DNA of 7,256 bases from Actinomycetes bacterium. GTDB taxonomy: Bacteria > Actinomycetota > Actinomycetes > Propionibacteriales > Propionibacteriaceae. Shown one piece after another: positions 1 through 5,472 of this stretch. Under the pieces are notes generated by a model, which saw nothing but the letters and a program-made list of their open reading frames with translations, made no database searches and had not been told where the DNA came from. Both the position numbers and the translations under genes were made by a program. The stretch lies in NCBI GenBank assembly GCA_023412435.1, contig JAEYNS010000220.1:1-7256 (forward strand), read 5' to 3'. Within the stretch, counting starts at the first letter, position 1; every line of letters begins with the position of its first letter.

Positions 1-476
1 AGGCAACCGCGCCCGGCCGCACGACCCTTGAGGTCACCGACGCCGAGTTCAGCGACAACAGCTGGGCGGGCATCTCGGTCTCCGGGGGGCACCGGGTGAG
101 CATCGTGCAGGCAGGGTTCCGGGACAACGGCCAGTGCGGCCTGTGCTTCCTCGGCTCCGCGGAGGGATCCGTCGAGGACAGCCGGTTCGAGGCCAACGGG
201 ATCGGGGTGGCAGCGGTCGGTACCGCGACCCCCGTGGTGCGGCACAACACCATCGCCGGCGGCGAGGTGGGTGTCCAGTTCGGCGGCGCTGCCCGGCCGG
301 CGGTGGACGACAACGTGATCGGCAAGGCCGAACGCGCCGCGATCATCGTCACCGAACAGGCCACCGGCGTGCTGCGCGGGAACCGGTGCCACGACGTCCC
401 GGTCGGGATAGCGCTGGCGAAGTCCGCGCTCCCGACGCTGATCGACAACGACTGCACGGTGGTGCAGGCGCAGTAG
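1..476 (+). CDS. Right-handed parallel beta-helix repeat protein, C-terminal part (5' end outside window)
   Basis: The frame is open from the window edge (first full codon at position 3) to a TAG at 474-476, giving 157 visible residues. They fall into about six coils of 22-24 residues plus a short last one. Each coil has an Asn or Asp-Asn turn (for example FSDNSWAGI, FRDNGQCGL, FEANGIGV, VRHNTI, LRGNRC), followed by a Gly-Val/Ile strand and a small-residue turn. This is the pattern of PbH1/Beta_helix (NosD- or pectate-lyase-like) solenoids with an asparagine ladder. Such domains bind or cleave polysaccharides, or act as scaffolds; no catalytic residues can be assigned from this part. Four cysteines lie in the visible part, two in QCGLC and one in each of the last two coils (NRC, NDC). 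The protein ends on the solenoid with no anchor or sorting signal. A GTG at 96 could be read as a start, but the same repeat pattern continues upstream of it, so the true start is beyond the window. The family call is solid and the function is unknown. Confidence 0.85.
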   Translation, partial: ATAPGRTTLEVTDAEFSDNSWAGISVSGGHRVSIVQAGFRDNGQCGLCFLGSAEGSVEDSRFEANGIGVAAVGTATPVVRHNTIAGGEVGVQFGGAARPAVDDNVIGKAERAAIIVTEQATGVLRGNRCHDVPVGIALAKSALPTLIDNDCTVVQAQ

Positions 477-484
477 CACGGGCG

Positions 485-2260
485 TCAGTCCGCTGACTCC
501 AGCAGTTCGGCCAACTCCAGCCACTCCGACTCCAGGGCGGCGTGGCGCTCCTCGGCCTCGCCGAGTTCCGCCCCCAGGCCGGTGAGCTTCTCGTAGTCCG
601 CGGCGTGCTCGGTCATCGCGTGGTGCAGCCGCTCGATCCGCGCCGCCGCCTTCGCGAGCTGGGACTCGACACGGGCGAGATCCTTGCGGGCCTGCCGCAC
701 CCGGGCGGAGTTGGCCGGGCCGCGCTGCTGGCTCCGGGCCGGATTGGTGGCGGTCGCCGCCCGGTGGCGGCGGTGCGCCAGGTACTCCTCCACCCCGCCG
801 GGCAGCAGGACGCAGCGTCCGTCCCCCAGCAGGGCGTAGGTGACGTCGCAGACCCGCTCCAGGAAGTACCGGTCGTGGCTGACGACGAGCAGCGTGCCCG
901 GCCAGGTGTCGAGGTAGTCCTCGACCACGGTCAGGGTGTCGATGTCGAGATCGTGGGTGGGCTCGTCCAGCAGCAGGACGTTCGGCTCCGACATCAGGAG
1001 CCGCAGGAACTGCAGCCGCCGCCGCTCGCCACCGGAGAGGTCGCCGATTCGGGTCACGAGCCGCTCGCCGGTGAACCCGAACTCCTCCAGCAGAGAGGAC
1101 GCCGAGGCCTCCCGTCCGGTGGCGAGCCGGGTCTGCCGCTTCAACCGATCCACGCTGTCGAGCACGCGTTCGGCGTCGTCGAGTTCGGCGACCTCCTGCG
1201 AGAGATGGCCGATCCGCAGGGTCTTGCCCCGCTTGACCCTGCCCGTCGTGGGTGCCAGGTCACCGGTCAGCAGGCGCAACAGCGTGGTCTTGCCGGCGCC
1301 GTTCACCCCGATCAGCCCGATTCGGGCACCGGGCCCGATGGACCAGTCGAGGCCCGTCAGCAGCTCGCGTCCCCCGACGCCGTAGTGGACGTGGTGGAGG
1401 TCGAAGACGTCCTTGCCCAGCCGGGAGAGCGAGAACTCCTGCAGCCGCAGGCGGTCGCGCGGTTCCGGGACGTCGGTGATCAGGGCGTTGGCGGCGGCGA
1501 TCCGGAACTTCGGCTTCGAGGTGCGGGCGGGCGCTCCCCGCCGGAGCCAGGCCAGTTCCTTGCGCAGCAGGTTCTGCCGCCGGGACTCGTTGGCGGCGGC
1601 CTGCCTGGCACGCTCCGCCCTGGCGAGGACGTAGGCCGCGTAGCCACCGTCGTAGGAGTCCACGACGGCGTCGTGCACCTCCCAGATCCGGGTACAGACG
1701 GCGTCCAGGAACCAGCGGTCGTGGCTCACCACCAGCATCGCGGTGCCGCGGGCCTGCAGCGCGTTGAGGTGCTCGGCCAGCCAGGCCACCGCCTCCACGT
1801 CGAGGTGGTTGGTCGGCTCGTCCAGCACCAGCAGGTCGTGGCCGGCGAGCATCAGCGCGACCAGGCTGACACGGCGCCGCTCGCCCCCGCTGAGGGTGGC
1901 GACCGCGGCGTCCATGGCGATGTCGGCGAGCAGGGAGGCCACCACCGAACGGCTGGCCTCCTCGGCCGCCCAGGCATGGTCGGGGCGGCCGCCGACCACC
2001 ACGTCCCGCACGGTGGCCCCCGCCGGGAATGCCTCCTCCTGGCCGAGCTGCCCTATCGACACCGATCCGGTGCGGGTCACCTGCCCGGAATCGGGCTCCC
2101 GGCGTCCGGTGAGCAGGTCGAGCAGGGTGGACTTGCCCGAGCCGTTGCGACCCACCACGCCGACCACGTCGCCGGCCGACAACCCGAGGCTGACCTCGTC
2201 CAGCAGGGTGCGGGTGCCGAACGCTATCGAGATGCGTTCGGCGTTGACCAGGTTCGCCAA
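485..2260 (-). CDS. ABC-F family ATPase, Uup-like, with C-terminal coiled coil
   Basis: A 591-residue cytosolic protein with two ABC ATPase domains and no membrane segments, the ABC-F layout. Members bind the ribosomal E-site region and relieve stalling, and some protect against antibiotics. Domain 1 has Walker A GRNGSGKST (37-45), signature LSGGE (123-127), Walker B LLVLDEPTNHLD (143-154) and the switch His at 180. The linker (about 200-285) contains the ELAWLRRGAPARTSKPK arm (from about residue 235) typical of the family. Domain 2 has GVNGAGKTT (318-326), LSGGE (408-412), LLLDEPTHDLD (429-439) and SHD (461-463). Residues from about 515 to 590 form a charged heptad-rich coiled coil like the Uup C-terminal domain, which argues for Uup-like rather than EttA-like. 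The start is TTG at 2260, giving MANLVNAERIS, a typical actinobacterial N-terminus; the frame stays open upstream but that part is a shadow of the DUF4191 gene. Only 2 bp separate it from the DUF4191 stop (TGA-GG-TTG), so translational coupling is likely. Both catalytic Glu residues are present. Confidence 0.95.
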   Translation of the reverse strand: MANLVNAERISIAFGTRTLLDEVSLGLSAGDVVGVVGRNGSGKSTLLDLLTGRREPDSGQVTRTGSVSIGQLGQEEAFPAGATVRDVVVGGRPDHAWAAEEASRSVVASLLADIAMDAAVATLSGGERRRVSLVALMLAGHDLLVLDEPTNHLDVEAVAWLAEHLNALQARGTAMLVVSHDRWFLDAVCTRIWEVHDAVVDSYDGGYAAYVLARAERARQAAANESRRQNLLRKELAWLRRGAPARTSKPKFRIAAANALITDVPEPRDRLRLQEFSLSRLGKDVFDLHHVHYGVGGRELLTGLDWSIGPGARIGLIGVNGAGKTTLLRLLTGDLAPTTGRVKRGKTLRIGHLSQEVAELDDAERVLDSVDRLKRQTRLATGREASASSLLEEFGFTGERLVTRIGDLSGGERRRLQFLRLLMSEPNVLLLDEPTHDLDIDTLTVVEDYLDTWPGTLLVVSHDRYFLERVCDVTYALLGDGRCVLLPGGVEEYLAHRRHRAATATNPARSQQRGPANSARVRQARKDLARVESQLAKAAARIERLHHAMTEHAADYEKLTGLGAELGEAEERHAALESEWLELAELLESAD

Positions 2261-2262
2261 CC

Positions 2263-3027
2263 TCAGCGGCCGCGCATGGCGCGGTTCAGGCCCTTCACCG
2301 TCGGCATCGGTCCCCTGGGCAGCGGGACCTTCGGCCGCACCGCGTCCAGCGCCCGCAGCCGCTGCTTCACCTCGGTGAGCTGCACCGGCTTGACCGCCTT
2401 GGGGGCCTTCCTGAGGTGGTCGGCGAGCTTCTCGAGCGGCACCTGCCCCGGCCCGTCGCCCATGATGAGGGTGGAGACGGGGACGCCGTAGGCCACCTGC
2501 TCGTGCTTCTTCGCCTCGGCGGCGAGCACCGCCTTGAGCCGGGCGGCGGAGCCCTCGCCGATCAGCACGATGCCGGACTGTCCGACCACGCGGTGGACGA
2601 TGTCGAGCTGCTTGGTGGCGGTGATGCCGGCCTCGTAGGACCACTTCTTCTTGTCCAGCATCGACAGCGCGACCTCGGCCGAGCCGGGCTTGCCCGCGTA
2701 CCGCTTGTAGGTGGCCTTCTTGGCCCGGCTGAGCAACAGGTACAGCGCGGCGACCAGGCCGGCCATGAGCCCGGTGATCAGCCACATCCACCACGGCGGC
2801 AGCAGCAGGCCGATCAGGGTCACGACGAGGGTGACGCCGGCCGCGACACCCGGCACCAGCCACTTGGTCTGCGGGTCGACCTCGACGGTCACCCGGTAGG
2901 TCTCCTTCAGCTGGCGGAACCAGCCCCAGTCGCGGGGGTCGCTGGAGTTCTTCTTCGCCAGCTTCGCGGCCTTGATCTGGGCCTTCTGCTTCGCGGCCAG
3001 TTCCTTGGCCTTCTCGCTCGCCATCAT
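2263..3027 (-). CDS. DUF4191 two-helix membrane protein
   Basis: A 254-residue protein matching the actinobacterial DUF4191 family, whose biochemical role is not known. It has a Lys/Ala-rich charged N-terminus (about 1-28), a conserved-looking stretch with RQLKETY (38-44) and EVDPQT (49-54), then two hydrophobic segments at about 56-76 and 79-99 separated by a short PPWW turn, predicting a membrane hairpin. About 150 soluble residues follow, and the basic tail ends in AMRGR. Both ends are therefore predicted to face the cytosol. The family is usually found next to lipA in actinobacteria, as here. The first ATG (3027-3025) overlaps the lipA TGA as ATGA, and a second ATG follows at once (3024-3022). 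GGAG at 3034-3031 lies 3 nt from the first ATG and 6 nt from the second, so the second may be preferred; the proteins differ by one Met. Downstream it is coupled to the ABC-F gene. Confidence 0.9.
   Translation of the reverse strand: MMASEKAKELAAKQKAQIKAAKLAKKNSSDPRDWGWFRQLKETYRVTVEVDPQTKWLVPGVAAGVTLVVTLIGLLLPPWWMWLITGLMAGLVAALYLLLSRAKKATYKRYAGKPGSAEVALSMLDKKKWSYEAGITATKQLDIVHRVVGQSGIVLIGEGSAARLKAVLAAEAKKHEQVAYGVPVSTLIMGDGPGQVPLEKLADHLRKAPKAVKPVQLTEVKQRLRALDAVRPKVPLPRGPMPTVKGLNRAMRGR
2270..2284 (-). promoter_or_regulatory. GC-only stem-loop before the ABC-F start
   Basis: In the mRNA sense CCGCGC-CAT-GCGCGG is a perfect 6-bp, all-G/C stem with a 3-nt loop. It ends 9 nt before the TTG start of the ABC-F gene and lies within the last codons of the DUF4191 gene. 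It occupies the place where a Shine-Dalgarno sequence would be expected, and no well-spaced Shine-Dalgarno sequence is visible there. It could block independent initiation so that the ABC-F gene is translated mainly by ribosomes finishing DUF4191. It could also be chance in a GC-rich coding region, because it encodes the Arg/Ala-rich tail. The repeat is seen; the role is inference. Confidence 0.35.
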
Positions 3028-3965
3028 GCGCTCCGGGTCTCGTTGCTCGCCCGCGCGGACATGGCCTGCCGGTACAGCCGTCCCGCGCGGTAGGACGAAC
3101 GTACCAAGGGTCCGCTGAGGACTCCGACGAAGCCGATCGCGGTGGCCTCGTCGGCCAACTCGTCGAACTCCTGCGGGGTCACCCAGCGGTCGATCGGGTG
3201 GTGGTGCACCGAGGGGCGCAGGTACTGGGTGATGGTGACGAGCTCCGCGCCGGCGGAGTGCAGGTCACGCAGGGCCTGGGAGATCTCCTCGCGGGTCTCG
3301 CCCATGCCGAGGATCAGGTTCGACTTGGTGACGAGCCCGAACGCGCGCGACTGCGACAGCACGTCGAGGGACCGGGTGTAGCTGAAGCCGGGACGGATCC
3401 GCCGGAAGATCCGCGGCACCGTCTCGACGTTGTGGGCGAACACCTCGGGCCGGGTCTGGAAGAGCTGGTTCAACAGCTCGGTACGTCCGGAGAAGTCCGG
3501 GGCGAGCATCTCGACCCCGACCCCGGGGTTGAGCTCGTGGATCTTGCGGATCGTCTCGGAGTAGAGCCAGATCCCCTCGTCGGCGAGGTCGTCGCGGCAC
3601 ACGCCGGTCACGGTGGCGTAGCGCAGGCCCATGGTGCGCACCGACTCGGCCACCCGCAACGGCTCGGTGGTGTCGTAGCCGGACGGCTTGCGGGATTCGA
3701 TCTGGCAGAAGTCGCACCGCCTGGTGCACGAGTCGCCGCCGATCAGGAAGGTGGCCTCCCGGTCCTGCCAGCACTCGAAGATGTTGGGGCAGCCCGCTTC
3801 CTGACAGACGGTGTGCAGGCCCTCGTCCTTGACCAGTTGCTGGAGCTCCCGGTAGTCGGGCCCCATGGTGGCCGTGGTCTTGATCCAGGGCGGCTTGCGC
3901 TCGATGGGAGTCTGCGCGTTGCGCACCTCCAGGCGGAGCAGCCGTCGCGGCTGGGTGTCGGTCAC
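3024..3965 (-). CDS. lipA: Lipoyl synthase LipA (radical SAM)
   Basis: A 313-residue cytosolic radical-SAM enzyme that inserts two sulfur atoms at C6 and C8 of the octanoyl group on the lipoyl domains of 2-oxoacid dehydrogenase E2 subunits and GcvH, the last step of lipoate assembly. The auxiliary 4Fe-4S cluster ligands are C54, C59 and C65 (C-x4-C-x5-C). The SAM-cluster ligands are C80, C84 and C87 (CxxxCxxC). The C-terminal RSSY motif that supplies the serine ligand is at 289-292. Length and motif order are normal. The start is GTG at 3965, with AGGA (3976-3973) 7 nt upstream. It follows the second lipoprotein gene by 40 bp and overlaps DUF4191 by 4 bp. An extra cysteine, C123, sits in the TGV-C-RDDL motif, where other LipA proteins usually have Ala or Asp. 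lipB, the octanoyltransferase often found beside lipA, is not adjacent here. Confidence 0.98.
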   Translation of the reverse strand: MTDTQPRRLLRLEVRNAQTPIERKPPWIKTTATMGPDYRELQQLVKDEGLHTVCQEAGCPNIFECWQDREATFLIGGDSCTRRCDFCQIESRKPSGYDTTEPLRVAESVRTMGLRYATVTGVCRDDLADEGIWLYSETIRKIHELNPGVGVEMLAPDFSGRTELLNQLFQTRPEVFAHNVETVPRIFRRIRPGFSYTRSLDVLSQSRAFGLVTKSNLILGMGETREEISQALRDLHSAGAELVTITQYLRPSVHHHPIDRWVTPQEFDELADEATAIGFVGVLSGPLVRSSYRAGRLYRQAMSARASNETRSA

Positions 3966-3971
3966 CGGGCA

Positions 3972-3977
3972 ATCCTA
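3972..3977 (-). promoter_or_regulatory. Possible lipA -10 element (TAGGAT) overlapping its Shine-Dalgarno sequence
   Basis: TAGGAT on the minus strand fits the actinobacterial TANNNT -10 consensus and ends 6 nt before the GTG of lipA. This is the spacing expected for a leaderless transcript beginning at the start codon itself. The same bases contain AGGA, placed 7 nt before GTG, which would serve as a Shine-Dalgarno sequence on a longer transcript from the lipoprotein genes. A TTGACC hexamer lies upstream at 4009-4004, but the 26-nt spacing is too long for a -35 partner. The site is visible; its use is undecided. Confidence 0.3.
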
Positions 3978-4005
3978 TCCGGCCCCGCCCCGCCGGCCGA
4001 CCGGG

Positions 4006-5460
4006 TCAACGTCCGGCTAGCCCCAGGATCGACTCCTCGATGTGGAGCACCCCTCGGCCCTCCTGGGTCGACCACACCGCCAGCACCCCGATCGGGGACA
4101 GGTCGGACACCAGGCCTGTGCCGCCCACCACGATCAGGTCGGTCGCCTCGCCGCCGTCGCGGACCACCGCGACGTGGTCGCCGAGGCGGCGCCAGTACTG
4201 CGGCTCGCCGCCCAGCCCGTGGCCCTCCCAGAGTTGTCGCGCGGGGCAGGCGGCGGAGCGTTCCAGGGGGACTACCCACACCGACCCGTCGCCCTCGTGG
4301 TCGGCGACGACTGCCTCGTCCGGCGCTCCCACCACCACACCGGCGAGTCCGGGGCAGACGGTGCCGATCGCGACCGCCGAACCGAAGCCGTCGCCGGCTT
4401 CGGCCCGCCCGGGGATACCCGCGGTGGCCTGGCTGAGCAGTTCCTCGGGGGTCTGCCCGTCCCCGGAGAGGGCGAACAACTGGACAGCGCCTTCACGGAC
4501 GCCGCCCACCCGGTCGCCGGGGACGCCGACGGCGAGGTGGCCGTCCCTGGCGGCGAGGCTGGTGCCGAAACCATCGCCCGTCGCCGGCTCGCCGGGTACT
4601 CCCGGGCTGGCCTGGGTGATGATCTCGCCGGAGGCGGCGCCTGCGTCGTCGAAGCCGAGCACCACGACGGCTCCCGCCGCCGCGGATCCGGTGAGGGCCA
4701 GCGGAGCCCCGACGAACAGCCGGTCGCCCGCCACCGCCAGCGACTCCCCGAACGAGCCCTGGTCGACGACGTCCGGCACGGCGCCCGTCCCGGGGGCCAG
4801 GACTGTCGGCGTGGGGGTGATCCGGGCATCGGCCCCGAGCGGGAAGACCAGGACCCGCCCCGTCCGCCCGGTGTCCCCGCGCAGACGGGAACTGACCCCG
4901 ACCGCCAAGCGGGGGAGCGGCTCGAGCAGCAGGCCCAGCGACGACACCCGCGAATCGTCGTCGACCTCCGGCACGGAGACGCAGTGCAGGGTGGAGATCG
5001 TCAGCCCGTCCGTCGACCCGAACAGCTCGCACACGCTGGTGCCCGACTCCAGGCCGACGCCGACGAAGACAAGGTCGCTGAAGCCGTCGGCGTCCAGGTC
5101 GGGGGCCAGCATCGATCCCAGACCGACATTGCCCCATTCGTCGAGGATGGTCTCCTGGGCGGTGATCTCGGTGGTGGACCCGGAGCCGTACCGGACGGTG
5201 ATCCGGGCGTCCTCCCGGGGGCCGAAGAACGAGGTGGCGAGGTCGACAGCGCCATCACCGTCGAAGTCGGGAGTGGCGGTTCCTGCCGGGGGTCGGGTGG
5301 AGGTGGGGGTCGACGGGCTCGCGGTCGGCCCTGCCGCCTGGGTCGGCGTCGGCGGCGTCGGCGTCGGCGCGGAGGCGGGGAGTTGTCCGGTGCAGCCCGC
5401 GGCCAGCGCCAGCGCGCACACGGCGGTGACGGCCGCGCCGAGGGTTTGCGTGCGGTGCAT
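4006..5460 (-). CDS. FG-GAP/integrin-type beta-propeller lipoprotein, downstream paralogue
   Basis: A 484-residue predicted surface lipoprotein of unknown function. A short basic N-terminus and hydrophobic core lead to LAAGC, with C23 as the lipidation site. A Pro/Thr/Ser-rich spacer (about 29-63) would lift the domain through the cell wall. The body starts with two calcium-loop motifs, DFDGDGAVDLA (65-75) and DLDADGFSDLV (121-131). FG-GAP blades follow, clearest at about 235-270, 295-331 and 356-399, with GDGFG and VGAP/VGVP cores. This resembles integrin alpha-chain and secreted actinobacterial VCBS/FG-GAP propellers, which bind proteins or glycans. C144/C160 and C369/C405 could form disulfides outside the membrane. 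The ATG at 5460 is preceded by AGGAG (5471-5467) with 6-nt spacing. It starts 12 bp after its upstream paralogue, so the two are almost certainly co-transcribed. The two share the mature start CT-x-Q-[L/I]-P-A and, by eye, 22 of 37 residues in one blade. Confidence 0.9.
   Translation of the reverse strand: MHRTQTLGAAVTAVCALALAAGCTGQLPASAPTPTPPTPTQAAGPTASPSTPTSTRPPAGTATPDFDGDGAVDLATSFFGPREDARITVRYGSGSTTEITAQETILDEWGNVGLGSMLAPDLDADGFSDLVFVGVGLESGTSVCELFGSTDGLTISTLHCVSVPEVDDDSRVSSLGLLLEPLPRLAVGVSSRLRGDTGRTGRVLVFPLGADARITPTPTVLAPGTGAVPDVVDQGSFGESLAVAGDRLFVGAPLALTGSAAAGAVVVLGFDDAGAASGEIITQASPGVPGEPATGDGFGTSLAARDGHLAVGVPGDRVGGVREGAVQLFALSGDGQTPEELLSQATAGIPGRAEAGDGFGSAVAIGTVCPGLAGVVVGAPDEAVVADHEGDGSVWVVPLERSAACPARQLWEGHGLGGEPQYWRRLGDHVAVVRDGGEATDLIVVGGTGLVSDLSPIGVLAVWSTQEGRGVLHIEESILGLAGR
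5342..5368 (-). repeat. Short tandem repeat in the lipoprotein spacer
   Basis: On the + strand the sequence reads (GTCGGC)2, GGC, (GTCGGC)2 over 27 bp. On the coding strand this gives the alternating Pro/Thr part of the spacer behind the lipid-anchored cysteine (the PTPTPPTPT segment, about residues 32-40). Unit changes of 6 bp would keep the frame and alter only spacer length. The upstream paralogue lacks this repeat and has a spacer of only about 20 residues. Confidence 0.6.
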
Positions 5461-5472
5461 CCGGTTCTCCTG
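5461..5472 (-). promoter_or_regulatory. Intergenic ribosome binding site between the two lipoprotein genes
   Basis: The 12 bp between the paralogous genes carry AGGAG (5471-5467), 6 nt before the ATG at 5460. This is a strong Shine-Dalgarno sequence for an actinobacterium. There is no room for a promoter or terminator, which supports one transcript for both genes. Confidence 0.75.

Noticed and set aside
485..2260. ABC-F gene as an antibiotic resistance determinant
   Set aside because: The interdomain arm and C-terminal coiled coil fit the housekeeping Uup-like type, and the neighbours are housekeeping genes; nothing shows a drug-resistance context.
542..2491. Long open frame (about 650 codons) on the + strand opposite the ABC-F and DUF4191 genes
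   Set aside because: It is antisense to two clearly recognisable genes, its translation has no recognisable motif, and long antisense frames are expected at this GC content.
2261..2863. Upstream continuation of the ABC-F frame by about 200 codons
   Set aside because: It overlaps DUF4191 in another frame, is Arg/Gly-rich without motifs, and the family N-terminus begins at the TTG at 2260.
3981..4003. GC-rich inverted sequences between the lipoprotein gene and lipA as a terminator
   Set aside because: The stems are only about 4 bp and no T-run follows on the transcribed strand.
4004..4009. TTGACC as a -35 box for lipA
   Set aside because: The spacing to TAGGAT is 26 nt, and no -10-like hexamer lies at 16-19 nt.
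3198..4436. Open + strand frame across lipA and the lipoprotein end
   Set aside because: It is antisense to the complete set of LipA motifs and its tail is Arg/Pro-rich shadow sequence.
5342..5368. GTCGGC repeat as a CRISPR or origin-like iteron array
   Set aside because: It is short and inside a coding region, and is explained by Pro/Thr codons of the spacer.
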